Positions 7,224-15,528 of a DNA stretch of 15,528 nt are shown here, piece after piece (position 1 is the first letter of the stretch; every line of letters starts with the position of its first letter). Source of the stretch: Flavobacteriales bacterium (GTDB taxonomy: Bacteria; Bacteroidota; Bacteroidia; Flavobacteriales_D; Crocinitomicaceae); the NCBI GenBank assembly GCA_947461185.1, contig CANHJY010000010.1, positions 1 through 15,528 on the forward strand. The letters are read 5' to 3'. Made by a program: the position numbers and the translations under genes. Below the pieces are notes generated by a model, which saw nothing but the letters and a program-made list of their open reading frames with translations, made no database searches and had not been told where the DNA came from.

Positions 7224-7688
7224 TTATTGTTCAATGTAACTTACATCGTAAGTTACATTGTAAGTGCTTGGGAAGTTTGGAACAAGAACATAATTCTCAG
7301 CGTTGATATTCGCTCCACAATCTTTGCATTGATTAACAACAATTTTATAGGTAACGGTTTGATTAACATCATCAATTGTAACAGTTCGGTCGTAAGAAGC
7401 ATTACAAGTAGCGTTTGTTGGACAACCAATAACCGTATATTGTGAATAATCAACTGTGTCTTTTTCACTACCATCTATGCTTACTTGAAAATATTCAGCA
7501 TATGGATGGTTTCCATCAATTACATATTCTGTTAAATTACTAGTCAAATAACCGCTTTTTGGATAAAAAATGACGTCCGGTACAATATCACCACCATTGG
7601 TGTCTGTCATGGAAATGTCGCAGTTTTTGGAACATGATCCTAAACCTATTAACAATACTAAACTAAATAGAAGCGTAAATAATTTCAT
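7224..7688 (-). CDS. Lipoprotein of unknown function (154 residues)
   Basis: Residues 1-18 are a lipoprotein signal (MKLFTLLFSLVLLIGLGS) with lipobox LGSC and lipidation at Cys19. This sets the start at 7688; an in-frame ATG at 7772 lies inside lptB and would precede the signal. The mature part has five further cysteines (Cys23, a GCPTNATC pair, and a CKDC pair) and many Tyr/Thr/Val beta-strand stretches, suggesting a small disulfide-linked beta domain. I do not recognise a family. It follows lptB by 28 bp on the same strand, so it is probably the last gene of the tatC-DUF5686-lptB operon and an envelope component. Its final codons contain a perfect inverted repeat, listed separately. Confidence 0.85.
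   Translation of the reverse strand: MKLFTLLFSLVLLIGLGSCSKNCDISMTDTNGGDIVPDVIFYPKSGYLTSNLTEYVIDGNHPYAEYFQVSIDGSEKDTVDYSQYTVIGCPTNATCNASYDRTVTIDDVNQTVTYKIVVNQCKDCGANINAENYVLVPNFPSTYNVTYDVSYIEQ
7232..7260. repeat. Perfect 13-bp inverted repeat in the 3' end of the lipoprotein gene
   Basis: CAATGTAACTTAC and GTAAGTTACATTG flank a 3-bp loop (ATC). The repeat encodes the last residues of the lipoprotein (NVTYDVSYI) just before its stop. No T-tract follows on either strand. The copies of AGTGCTT at 7219-7225 and 7263-7269 form a 7-bp direct repeat flanking it. Confidence 0.85.
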
Positions 7689-7716
7689 TTTGAATATTTT
7701 ATTAGACGAAAGTAAT

Positions 7717-8445
7717 TTATTTTTTTCTAAGAACAAAGTTTTGCCCCAAGTATACGCGTCGAACTTGTTCATCTGCAGCTAGTTCCTCAGCAGTACCACT
7801 TTTAAGTATACTACCTTCAAATAGTAAATAAGCCCTATCAGTAATAGAAAGCGTTTCTTGTACGTTGTGATCAGTAATAAGAATACCAATGTTACGCTTC
7901 TTTAAATCCGAAACAATAGATTGTATATCCTCAACTGCAATTGGGTCAACACCAGCAAAAGGTTCGTCTAACAATACAAATTTTGGATTTGTTGCTAGGG
8001 CTCTAGCTATTTCTGTTCTTCTTTTTTCACCTCCCGAAAGTCTGTTTCCTAAAGTTTTTCTGACATGAGTTAAGCTGAATTCCTCTAAAAGCTTCTCCAA
8101 TTCAGCCTTGCGTTCTTTCTTATTTAATTTTGTCATTTCAAGGATTGCCATTATGTTATCCTCAACACTTAATTTTCGAAATACGGAAACTTCTTGTGGC
8201 AGATACCCAATTCCTAGCTGCGATCTTTTGTACATAGGGAACCACGTTATTTCTGTTTCATCCAAAAAAACATCACCGCTATCTGGTTTGATTAATCCAA
8301 CAATCATATAGAAAGAGGTTGTCTTTCCTGCACCATTTGGACCCAAAAGACCTACAATTTCACCTTGATTGACTTCAATGGAAACACCGTTTACTACAGC
8401 CCTTCCTTTGTATGTCTTTTTGATATTTTGGGTATGCAACTTCAT
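7717..8445 (-). CDS. lptB: LPS export ABC transporter ATP-binding protein LptB
   Basis: A 242-residue cytoplasmic ATPase that drives LPS extraction by LptFG and its transport to the outer membrane. Walker A GPNGAGKT is at 35-42, the Q-loop [10 protein letters not shown] at 81-90 with Gln84, the signature LSGGE at 136-140 followed by [10 protein letters not shown], Walker B FVLLDEP at 156-162, and switch His193 in TDHNVQETL. The combination [25 protein letters not shown] and [12 protein letters not shown] is diagnostic of LptB among ABC ATPases. It starts 10 bp after the DUF5686 gene, consistent with one operon. Other lpt genes are not in the window. Confidence 0.96.
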   Translation of the reverse strand: MKLHTQNIKKTYKGRAVVNGVSIEVNQGEIVGLLGPNGAGKTTSFYMIVGLIKPDSGDVFLDETEITWFPMYKRSQLGIGYLPQEVSVFRKLSVEDNIMAILEMTKLNKKERKAELEKLLEEFSLTHVRKTLGNRLSGGEKRRTEIARALATNPKFVLLDEPFAGVDPIAVEDIQSIVSDLKKRNIGILITDHNVQETLSITDRAYLLFEGSILKSGTAEELAADEQVRRVYLGQNFVLRKK

Positions 8446-8455
8446 TAATACGAAA

Positions 8456-10915
8456 TTACAAATTTAAAGACCATCTTGCACGAATTCCTAGTGGATGAAT
8501 TTCTGGTGTAAGGTGGGTAATTCGCCACACTAGGTCTATTCGCAATACCTTTCCAATATTCTCAATACCTATAGATGCTTCAGCATAAGGAATATTATTG
8601 AAGTTTTTTGTTCCCACAGGTAGAATCATTTCTGATGTATGTCTATCTGAAATGGTGCCATAGACAATTCTTCCGCTACTCACTAACCTCAACTTAAGTT
8701 TGTTTATGTATGGTAATCTATCAAATAGAAGCCCTTCCCAATGGTTCTCTATGAAACCGCCAATATATTGATCAGAAATAAATTCAAAGAAACTCATGCG
8801 ATTAAAGGCATTGGTATACAACCAATAGGATTGACTGCCTTCGTGAACTTTTAAAAAAGGATAAGCAGCGGTGCCAAAAACACCACCAACGGAAAAGCCA
8901 TATCTAATTCTACCTAATATTCCAATCGGCACGCTATGCTCCATTTGAAATTCAATTTTTTGATAATTGTAATTACCTCCAAACAAGTCTTTTACACCAA
9001 AAATTCCTTGGATAGATAAAATAGGATATCTAGTTCCTACTGATGATCTGTCAAAAGATCCGCCAACGAACTCTTCATTTTTAGCCCACCTGATTCTCGC
9101 AATGAACTCACTAGTTGTAATTTTATTTAATGTATCAAATAAACCTGAAGTGCTATTGAATTTTATATAGTTGGCTTTACCGAGGGGAACATATTCTTTC
9201 CATTCAAAACCACCATATAGAATGAAATCTTTTTTAATGTCTTTCTCAAGGTTGATCCCTATTTTGCTTACCATCGTTAACTTGTCAAGTGGACCCGTTC
9301 GAAAAATAGAACTAAAGGTTGAACCTACAGCTGCAGCCGTAGGTGATTGCCCAATTTGTTCAATGTCTTTACTGTAGTAGGTGCTAAGCATTCCCCTTTT
9401 CTTCGGTGTAATGTTATAACGAATAAGAAATCCATACTTAAACTGTTCGTCTCCAAATCCATAAGCGAATTTACCTCCAAGTTCGACACGTCGTGAAAAA
9501 GCATTTGAGGTTCTAATTGCAATTGCTGCACGAAATTTCTCAACAGGATTAAAACTAATGGCGGAATAGGCATTACCGATTTCGATTTTACCTAAAGGAT
9601 AATAACCTGTGGAAAGAAAATAAGTGACATTTCTAAGTCGATTAAAAAAAGGAAGGGTATTTAAAGAATCGACCATTTCTATAATCCCGGCTTCTTGATT
9701 TGATAGTTCTTCATGCCGATTTTCTTCCCAATAGACTTCACTTCGAATGTTGGCACTATCAGCTGTTTCCACAGTATTGTCACTGTTGTAAAAATTAACA
9801 TCATGTGGTTTGTTGATTAGAAAATTCTTCCTTGTTGAAGTCTTTCTTGCATAAATACCATAAAGTTTAGTGTCTTCAACGAGTTTTACATCAATTATTA
9901 TTTTTTCTTTGGTGAGCATCCAAACTTCTGGCTCAATTTGATCGAATGAATGTTCGAAATAAAGATCGTTGACATAGTTAATATTTGCCTCTGGTGAGAT
10001 TTTGGCAGTAATTTCTTTAATGGCATAAGTGGTATCATGAACCCACATCGTTCCCTCAAAGGTCATGTCACCAGATCGCTTGGGAATAAAATCCAATTGG
10101 TAACACCAATTTTTTCCAATGTAAGTAGAGTCTTTTAGACTGAAATTGTAATAACTTCTCGCAATATTCGAAATTGGACTCACAAATGAGCGATTCAAAA
10201 TGTTTACATTGTTATCATATATATTGATGTCGAAATACATCTGTCCCAAAAACTGATTGAATTGTAAATTTTCAATTCCAGTTACCCGAGTAGCATTAAG
10301 AATTTCTTTCTTCTTCTTTGGATTTTTCAAGTAATAAAATTCAGATATACTCTCACTTAGCATTGCTGGTAAAAATTTCGTTGAATTTTCCGCAGTATCC
10401 AAGTAATCAAGTAATAAATCTAATCTTTTTACAAGATCTCTGTTTTCGAAATTTGGTCCTAGATTATTTAAGTCAAGCTGAAATTTGTTGTAGTTTTCAT
10501 ACTCATAAGCATTAAGTTTTTCTTTATTATTAATTTCTTTATGAGCAACAATTCGCTTGTGTAATTTTACGGCAGGCGATTCCGAAGATACAGTGATAAT
10601 CACCTCATCCATTTTTTTGATAGCAGTCATCATTCTCATGTTTAATTCTTGAGATTGATCTTTTTTTACTGCAACTGAAAGCGTTAAATAACCATAGGCG
10701 GAAAACTCTAAACTATCAGATGCATAGTAGGTTTCAATTATATACTTACCTAATGAATCTGTGACAACTCCAATTTTTGTATTTTTAAATTGAACTTTTA
10801 CATAAGACATAGGAATGCCTTTGTCTGCATCCCATACTGTGCCATGAACATGAGTTTTCTGAGCAAGAATACCAGAAAAAATAGTCCAAGAAAATATGAG
10901 CAAGAAATATTTCAC
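8456..10915 (-). CDS. DUF5686 and carboxypeptidase-regulatory-like domain protein, probable outer-membrane protein
   Basis: An 819-residue exported protein. Residues 1-19 are a signal peptide ending ILAQ. Residues about 23-105 form a carboxypeptidase-regulatory-like domain ([20 protein letters not shown], then [10 protein letters not shown]), followed by the long DUF5686-type region seen only in Bacteroidota. The second half has alternating strands rich in aromatic and glycine residues ([33 protein letters not shown]) and ends RARWSLNL, as expected for a beta-barrel; I infer outer-membrane location. The start is a GTG: an in-frame TAA lies six codons upstream and the signal peptide begins there. 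It sits between tatC (53 bp gap) and lptB (10 bp gap), which points to a role in outer-membrane or LPS biogenesis. Its biochemical function is not known to me. Confidence 0.88.
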   Translation of the reverse strand: MKYFLLIFSWTIFSGILAQKTHVHGTVWDADKGIPMSYVKVQFKNTKIGVVTDSLGKYIIETYYASDSLEFSAYGYLTLSVAVKKDQSQELNMRMMTAIKKMDEVIITVSSESPAVKLHKRIVAHKEINNKEKLNAYEYENYNKFQLDLNNLGPNFENRDLVKRLDLLLDYLDTAENSTKFLPAMLSESISEFYYLKNPKKKKEILNATRVTGIENLQFNQFLGQMYFDINIYDNNVNILNRSFVSPISNIARSYYNFSLKDSTYIGKNWCYQLDFIPKRSGDMTFEGTMWVHDTTYAIKEITAKISPEANINYVNDLYFEHSFDQIEPEVWMLTKEKIIIDVKLVEDTKLYGIYARKTSTRKNFLINKPHDVNFYNSDNTVETADSANIRSEVYWEENRHEELSNQEAGIIEMVDSLNTLPFFNRLRNVTYFLSTGYYPLGKIEIGNAYSAISFNPVEKFRAAIAIRTSNAFSRRVELGGKFAYGFGDEQFKYGFLIRYNITPKKRGMLSTYYSKDIEQIGQSPTAAAVGSTFSSIFRTGPLDKLTMVSKIGINLEKDIKKDFILYGGFEWKEYVPLGKANYIKFNSTSGLFDTLNKITTSEFIARIRWAKNEEFVGGSFDRSSVGTRYPILSIQGIFGVKDLFGGNYNYQKIEFQMEHSVPIGILGRIRYGFSVGGVFGTAAYPFLKVHEGSQSYWLYTNAFNRMSFFEFISDQYIGGFIENHWEGLLFDRLPYINKLKLRLVSSGRIVYGTISDRHTSEMILPVGTKNFNNIPYAEASIGIENIGKVLRIDLVWRITHLTPEIHPLGIRARWSLNL

Positions 10916-10968
10916 GAAATCGAAAAGTACTTAATCATCGCAAAAAAACAAACAATAAATAAATGAAA

Positions 10969-11751
10969 CTAAGGGTTTTGTCGATTGTTTTCAACACGTT
11001 TTGAAACCAAAATACCTATTTCATAAAGAATAATAATAGGAATGGCCACTATGATTTGAGAAATAACATCTGGAGGCGTTATAGCAGCAGCTAATATTAA
11101 AACGCCAACAATTGCATGTTTCCGGTACTTTTTGAGAAAAGTAGGAGTAATAATTCCGAGTTTTGAAAAAAGATAAACAACAACTGGTAGAAGGAATAAT
11201 AGCCCTGAATAAAAAATCGTTGAGAGAATTGTACTTAAATAGGAGTTTAAAGTAAAGTCATTTTTAACTTCTGTACTTATTTGATAGGCTCCAAAAAACT
11301 GTACGGTTAAAGGTGCTACAATGAAATAGCCAAACAATATTCCTAAAAAAAATAATACACTCACATAAAAAACAATGCCCTTTACCATTTCTTTTTCTTT
11401 TGATTTTAGTCCAGGCTGAACAAAAGCCCATATCTGATAAAAAATGAAGGGAAAAGAAAGAACTATTCCACCCATTATGCTCATCATTAGAGCATAACTA
11501 AATTGACCTGACATTGTTGTACTCTGCACTGAAAGCGGAATCTCATTTAAACAAATTCCAAACCATTGACACATGATATCAAAAGTGATAAAGGATGGTT
11601 TAGACATTGATAAAAAGAAGAAATTCATTATCCATTCTTGGAAATAGAACAAGACGATGGCAACCACAAGGATGGACACAGAAATTTTTACTAAGCGCCA
11701 ACGCAGTTCTTCAAGATGTCCTAAAAATGACATATTTTTTTCTGATTCCAT
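10969..11751 (-). CDS. tatC: Sec-independent protein translocase subunit TatC
   Basis: A 260-residue inner-membrane protein that recognises twin-arginine signal peptides and, with TatA, exports folded proteins. HLEELR at 12-17 is the hallmark N-terminal motif. FPFIFYQIWAFVQPGL begins at 100, with the conserved Lys/Glu following. Another conserved helix is VAPLTVQFF (about 145-153), and the last two helices carry ITPPDVISQ and YEIGI. Six hydrophobic segments are visible. The periplasmic loop between helices 1 and 2 (about 45-82) is somewhat long. No tatA gene is adjacent. It is the first gene of the probable minus-strand operon and lies divergent from recQ. Confidence 0.96.
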   Translation of the reverse strand: MESEKNMSFLGHLEELRWRLVKISVSILVVAIVLFYFQEWIMNFFFLSMSKPSFITFDIMCQWFGICLNEIPLSVQSTTMSGQFSYALMMSIMGGIVLSFPFIFYQIWAFVQPGLKSKEKEMVKGIVFYVSVLFFLGILFGYFIVAPLTVQFFGAYQISTEVKNDFTLNSYLSTILSTIFYSGLLFLLPVVVYLFSKLGIITPTFLKKYRKHAIVGVLILAAAITPPDVISQIIVAIPIIILYEIGILVSKRVENNRQNP

Positions 11752-11758
11752 TATGGAA

Positions 11759-11766
11759 CAAAAATA
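11759..11766 (-). promoter_or_regulatory. Candidate -7 box for the tatC operon
   Basis: TATTTTTG on the minus strand matches TAnnTTTG exactly and ends 7 nt before the tatC ATG. A TTG at 11791-11793 on the same strand lies 24 bp upstream, slightly farther than the usual -33 spacing. If correct, the transcript would have almost no leader. Confidence 0.35.
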
Positions 11767-11860
11767 AGTAATCCTTTTGTTTGTTTAGACCAATTGGCGA
11801 TTTAAAACAAATTAGAATAATAAATGTTACCGAAATGTTAATAGGTTTTGGGATTATTGT

Positions 11861-11868
11861 TAATTTAG
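11861..11868 (+). promoter_or_regulatory. Candidate -7 box for recQ
   Basis: TAATTTAG, one mismatch from TAnnTTTG, ends 4 nt before an in-frame ATG at 11873. Transcription would then start near 11873, giving either a leaderless recQ mRNA or a leader of about 24 nt before the ATG at 11897, which has GAGGA seven bases upstream. Confidence 0.3.
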
Positions 11869-11896
11869 ATAGATGTTCGAAGTTGAGGAAAAACAA

Positions 11897-14080
11897 ATGA
11901 AGTCGTATAACTTAAAAGTTGCGCTAAACGATTATTTCGGTTTCGAAAATTTCAAAGGAAATCAAGAGGCAGTAATTGCTAATTTGCTTGCAGGTAACAA
12001 TACATTTGTAATAATGCCAACTGGTGGAGGAAAGTCAATGTGCTACCAACTTCCAGCTTTGTTGTTAGAAGGGACCGCTGTTGTGGTATCTCCCTTGATT
12101 GCATTAATGAAGAATCAAGTTGACTCAATAAGAAATGTTAGTGAATCCGACGCAGTCGCTCATTTCTTAAATTCATCTCTTACTAAAGGAGAAATTTCTC
12201 AGGTTAAAGCGGATATCAATGATGGAAAAACAAAATTACTTTTTGTAGCTCCTGAATCATTGACTAAAAAAGAAAACATCGACTTCTTAACTTCAGTAAG
12301 TGTTTCCTTTTTCGCCATTGATGAAGCCCATTGTATTTCTGAGTGGGGTCATGATTTTAGGCCTGAATACCGTCGCTTGAGAGAAATTTTCGAAAAAATA
12401 TCACAGGTACCCATTATTGCTTTAACTGCTACAGCTACACCAAAAGTTCAATATGATATTCAAAAGAATTTGAATATGCTAGATGCAGTTGTATTTAAAT
12501 CTTCATTCAATCGCGACAACCTTTATTATGAAATTCGTCCGAAAAGAGACGTAGTCAAGCAAATCATAAGGTATATTAAGACAAAAGAGGGAAAAAGTGG
12601 TATCATATATTGTCTTAGCCGCAAAAAGGTGGAGGAAATGGCCGAGCTGCTTCAGGTGAACGGAATCAATGCCTTGGCCTATCATGCCGGTCTTGATGCA
12701 ACAACACGAGCAAAACATCAGGACATGTTCTTAATGGAAGAAGTGCAGGTAATTGTTGCAACAATTGCATTTGGAATGGGCATCGATAAACCAGATGTGC
12801 GCTATGTGATTCATCACGATATACCTAAATCTTTGGAAAGTTATTATCAGGAAACTGGAAGAGCAGGTCGGGATGGCGGAGAAGGGGAGTGTATTGCTTT
12901 TTATAGTTACAAGGATATTGAAAAATTGGAGAAATTTCTGCAAGGTAAAGCGGTTTCAGAGCAGGAAATAGGAAAGCAGTTGCTGACTGAAATAGTCTCA
13001 TATGCTGAAACATCTGTTTGTCGTAGAAAGTTCATCTTGCATTATTTTGGGGAATCTTTTGAAGAATCTAATTGTAATGCATTTTGTGACAACTGTAAGC
13101 ATCCTCGTGAACGAAAAGAAGGCACAGCCTATGTGGTTATGCTACTTAAAGCGATTGCTGATCTTCAAGAAATGCAGAAAGCAAAGCATATTTGCGCGTA
13201 CTTATCAGGTAACCTAACAGCTGATATCAAATCGTATCGGCATGATAGTTTGGAAGGCTTTGGTTGTGGTCAAGATAAAGATGAACATTTTTGGAACGCT
13301 GTTATTAGACAAGTAATAGTTAATGGCTTGGTAACCAAAGAAATTGATACTTACGGTACTTTAAAACTTTCAGATTCAGGAAGACAATTTTTAAGGAATC
13401 CCCAACCTTTCATGCTCATACAAGAGCACGATTTTTCTAACACGGATGATGATGAAATGCTTGTTAATGCAGGTGGAAAAGGTGGAGTGTTTGATGAGAC
13501 TTTATACGATATGCTTGTTGATTTACGCAAGTCTTTATCCAAGCAAATGAATGTTCCACCTTTTGTCATTTTTCAGGAACCTTCGCTCAAAGACATGTGT
13601 TTTCAATATCCCATTACGATTGATGAACTTACAAATATTCAAGGTGTTGGCATTGGAAAAGCAAGCAGATACGGAGAACCATTTGTTGATCTTATTCGGA
13701 TTTATGTAGAGGATAATGACATCGAACGTCCTCAGGATGTTGTTGTGAAAAGCTTGGTAAATAAATCTGGACTGAAGGTTCAACTTATTCAAAATATAGA
13801 TCGAAAATTACCACTGGAGGATATTGGAAGATCCCAAGGGAAGTCGATGGGTGAAGTAATAGATGAGATAGAAGCGATTGTTTCCTCTGGAACCCGTGTA
13901 AATATCAATTATTATATTGATGATATTTTAGATCAGGAAAATCAAGAAGAAATTTATGACTATTTCAAAGATGCAGAAACGGATGATTTGACTGCGGCAT
14001 ACAATGAATTTGATGGCGATTACAGCGAAGAAGAGCTTCGACTAATGCGAATCAAATTTATGAGTGAAATGGCAAATTGA
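11897..14080 (+). CDS. recQ: ATP-dependent DNA helicase RecQ
   Basis: A 727-residue 3'-5' DNA helicase acting in recombination and replication repair. Walker A PTGGGKS is at 41-47, DEAH at 142-145, and the FGMGID ... QETGRAGRDG helicase motifs at about 292-327. The zinc-binding cysteines are 375, 393, 397 and 400 (CNAFCDNC). An RQC winged-helix region follows (about 410-500), then an HRDC domain (about 532-607), then the extra C-terminal helical domain common in Bacteroidota RecQ, ending in an acidic tail. The start at 11897 is chosen for its GAGGA ribosome site and alignment with typical MK-starting relatives; an ATG at 11873 would add eight residues and cannot be excluded. Its stop is 5 bp from the convergent lipoprotein stop, with no hairpin terminator between. 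Confidence 0.96.
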   Translation: MKSYNLKVALNDYFGFENFKGNQEAVIANLLAGNNTFVIMPTGGGKSMCYQLPALLLEGTAVVVSPLIALMKNQVDSIRNVSESDAVAHFLNSSLTKGEISQVKADINDGKTKLLFVAPESLTKKENIDFLTSVSVSFFAIDEAHCISEWGHDFRPEYRRLREIFEKISQVPIIALTATATPKVQYDIQKNLNMLDAVVFKSSFNRDNLYYEIRPKRDVVKQIIRYIKTKEGKSGIIYCLSRKKVEEMAELLQVNGINALAYHAGLDATTRAKHQDMFLMEEVQVIVATIAFGMGIDKPDVRYVIHHDIPKSLESYYQETGRAGRDGGEGECIAFYSYKDIEKLEKFLQGKAVSEQEIGKQLLTEIVSYAETSVCRRKFILHYFGESFEESNCNAFCDNCKHPRERKEGTAYVVMLLKAIADLQEMQKAKHICAYLSGNLTADIKSYRHDSLEGFGCGQDKDEHFWNAVIRQVIVNGLVTKEIDTYGTLKLSDSGRQFLRNPQPFMLIQEHDFSNTDDDEMLVNAGGKGGVFDETLYDMLVDLRKSLSKQMNVPPFVIFQEPSLKDMCFQYPITIDELTNIQGVGIGKASRYGEPFVDLIRIYVEDNDIERPQDVVVKSLVNKSGLKVQLIQNIDRKLPLEDIGRSQGKSMGEVIDEIEAIVSSGTRVNINYYIDDILDQENQEEIYDYFKDAETDDLTAAYNEFDGDYSEEELRLMRIKFMSEMAN

Positions 14081-14085
14081 TATTT

Positions 14086-14505
14086 CTATTTTCTAGAAAG
14101 CAAGTAGGTGTTTATATTTCCCAGCGTATCGCCTCCCTCGATTTGTAAATCAGTTGAAGTTAAGGTTAGAATCCTGTAATTCCCTTCAATACTAAGATTC
14201 ATTCCTAATGAATTACTAATTATTATTGCTGATCCGTTATCATTTAACTGGAAATTGCCGCTAGCTATCGTGCTGTCATTGAAACCGTTGTTTTGGTAGA
14301 CTAGATTCAAATCGAATTTTCCATTATCAGCAACAAAATCAATAGTGCCATTGCAAGATGAATATTTAGTAGTTAACCCCTCATTGTTTGTTCGAGCGTA
14401 ATTAACTATTTTCCATTCACCATCGATTTTCTTCAAATTTGAATTTTGTTTATTACAACTGAGGAGTAAAAACAATATTGAAAAACAACACATCAAATTT
14501 TTCAT
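14086..14505 (-). CDS. Small lipocalin-like lipoprotein
   Basis: A 139-residue lipoprotein. The signal MKNLMCCFSILFLLLS precedes lipidation at Cys17 (LLSC). The mature chain has a GEWKIVNY strand near the start and a run of short beta-strands ending in YLLSRK, an order that resembles lipocalin-like domains of Bacteroidota, although the identity is too weak to be certain. The start at 14505 is preferred over an ATG at 14529 because it begins the signal and overlaps the upstream amidohydrolase stop in an ATGA arrangement. Coupling to an amidohydrolase may be incidental. Ligand unknown. Confidence 0.82.
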   Translation of the reverse strand: MKNLMCCFSILFLLLSCNKQNSNLKKIDGEWKIVNYARTNNEGLTTKYSSCNGTIDFVADNGKFDLNLVYQNNGFNDSTIASGNFQLNDNGSAIIISNSLGMNLSIEGNYRILTLTSTDLQIEGGDTLGNINTYLLSRK

Positions 14506-15528
14506 AACTGATCTGAATTGATTACACACATGGCCATTGCACGCATTCCTATTTTCAGAGCTTCTGGGTCAATATCAAATTTTGGGTGATGTACACCGAA
14601 AGTTATGCCTTTTAATTCATTACGTACGCCAATTCTGAAGAAACAAGCAGGTATTTGTTGAGCATAAAATGAAAAATCTTCAGAGCTCAATCGAATAGGT
14701 AAATCGCTTACATTTTCTTTTCCAAAGAAATCTATTGCTTTTTGCCTTGTTCGATGAGTTAATTCAGGATTGTTTTCTAGAAAAGGATAGCCTTTACTTA
14801 TTTCGAGTTCAGCTTTGGCCCCCATTCCTTCTACAATACTATGGATGTGACGTTCAATAAGACTAATAGCTTGCTCGCGCCATTCTTCATCCATTGTTCG
14901 AAAAGTACCTTTCAAAATTGCTTTTGAAGGAATTATATTAGTGGATCCAATAGCTTCAAAATGTCCGAAAGTCAATACAGAAGGTGTTTTTGGGTCACAT
15001 TTTCTACTTATGATTTGCTGCAATGTTGTAACTAGCGTTGCGCCAATTGCAATCGGGTCTATACAATTATTAGGTGTAGCACCATGACCTCCTTTACCTA
15101 TTATTGTTAGGTAAATTTCATCACAGGATGCCATATAAAGACCTTCTTTAAAACCTAACTGTCCGACGGGTAAATCTGGAAAAACATGTAATGCAAATAT
15201 TTCTTTAACCCTTGGTGCATTTAAGACATTTTCAGCAATCATAAGTGATGCTCCTCCAGGATTCTTTTCTTCTCCCGGTTGAAAAATCACTTTCACAGAA
15301 TATGGTAATTCATCTTTTACCTCATTCAGGATTTCGCATACACCTAATAAAATGGCCGTGTGAACGTCATGTCCACAAGCATGCATGATTCCTGGATTTT
15401 GTGATTTATAATCGACTTCATTTTCTTCTAAAATGGGAAGTGCATCTAAATCTGCTCGCAACGCTACACAAACGTCTTTTGAATTTGGTTGTTTACTTTC
15501 TATAAAACCAACAACACCAGTTCCTGCA
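14502..15528 (-). CDS. M20-family amidohydrolase, 5' end outside window
   Basis: A partial gene; 341 residues are visible and the frame stays open to the window edge. An apparent TTG start at 15461 is internal, because the upstream codons read AGTGVVGFI ... VCVALRADLDALP, the normal M20 sequence. It belongs to the M20D group of N-acyl-amino-acid, hippurate or IAA-conjugate hydrolases. The expected dinuclear metal ligands are present (visible numbering): Cys51 and His53 in MHACGHD, Glu86/Glu87 in PGEEKNPGG, His114 in LHVFP, and His313 in VHHPKFDID. The dimerisation lid region GKGGHGATP and the RLSSEDFSFYAQ segment are intact. It likely removes acyl groups from amino acids in the cytosol; exact substrate cannot be read. 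Its stop overlaps the next gene by 4 bp. Confidence 0.93.
   Translation of the reverse strand, partial: AGTGVVGFIESKQPNSKDVCVALRADLDALPILEENEVDYKSQNPGIMHACGHDVHTAILLGVCEILNEVKDELPYSVKVIFQPGEEKNPGGASLMIAENVLNAPRVKEIFALHVFPDLPVGQLGFKEGLYMASCDEIYLTIIGKGGHGATPNNCIDPIAIGATLVTTLQQIISRKCDPKTPSVLTFGHFEAIGSTNIIPSKAILKGTFRTMDEEWREQAISLIERHIHSIVEGMGAKAELEISKGYPFLENNPELTHRTRQKAIDFFGKENVSDLPIRLSSEDFSFYAQQIPACFFRIGVRNELKGITFGVHHPKFDIDPEALKIGMRAMAMCVINSDQL

Noticed and set aside
9324..9343. Near-perfect 20-bp palindrome with a PstI-like centre inside the DUF5686 gene
   Set aside because: It encodes an ordinary Ala-rich stretch (TAAAVG) and has one mismatched pair; codon choice explains it and there is no context for regulation.
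14090..14099. TTTCTAGAAA palindrome at the recQ/lipoprotein convergence as a terminator
   Set aside because: It is a 10-bp palindrome with no loop and no following T-tract, and lies within coding sequence.
15459..15461. Apparent TTG start of the amidohydrolase
   Set aside because: The frame continues upstream to the window edge with typical M20 sequence (AGTGVV, VALRADLDALP), so the TTG is an internal Leu codon and the gene is partial.

Overview
The window is an AT-rich, densely packed stretch of bacterial chromosome that looks like a member of the Bacteroidota, most likely order Flavobacteriales. The signs are a FabD and a long RecQ of Bacteroidota type, a carboxypeptidase-regulatory-like domain fused to a TonB plug, a DUF5686 protein next to lptB, an MlaE/MlaF pair, few Shine-Dalgarno sequences and several GTG starts. 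I see no rRNA, tRNA, CRISPR array, insertion sequence or phage gene. This is mostly core chromosome, not an accessory island.

Layout. 1-940: fabD (malonyl-CoA:ACP transacylase) with its own terminator. 984-1756: a small secreted protein with a regulatory-like domain and a TonB-receptor plug but no barrel, also closed by a terminator. 1751-3477, minus strand: an SprT-like metalloprotein gene overlapping a mannose-1-phosphate guanylyltransferase gene by 4 bp. 3568-5072, plus strand: mlaE and mlaF, also overlapping by 4 bp, with no MCE (mlaD) gene beside them. 5097-6791, minus: a short BamA/TamA-type outer-membrane protein. 6926-7114, plus: a 46-residue lipoprotein with a terminator. 7224-11751, minus: a probable operon tatC, DUF5686 protein, lptB, 154-residue lipoprotein. 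11873-14080, plus: recQ. 14086-15528, minus: an M20 amidohydrolase whose 5' end lies outside the window, overlapping by 4 bp a small lipocalin-like lipoprotein gene.

Functional theme. Apart from fabD, sprT, recQ and the amidohydrolase, nearly everything serves the cell envelope: phospholipid transport (MlaEF), LPS transport (LptB), protein export (TatC), outer-membrane beta-barrels (BamA-like, probably DUF5686), GDP-mannose supply for surface glycans, and three lipoproteins.

Most notable observations: the plug-only TonB protein; a promoter-like box ending exactly 4 nt before the start codon of several genes, which suggests leaderless mRNAs; the 46-residue lipoprotein divergent from the BamA-like gene; the tatC-DUF5686-lptB operon; and a perfect 13-bp inverted repeat with a 3-bp loop inside the last codons of the operon's final lipoprotein gene. 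None of these proves a new system; they are leads of moderate strength.
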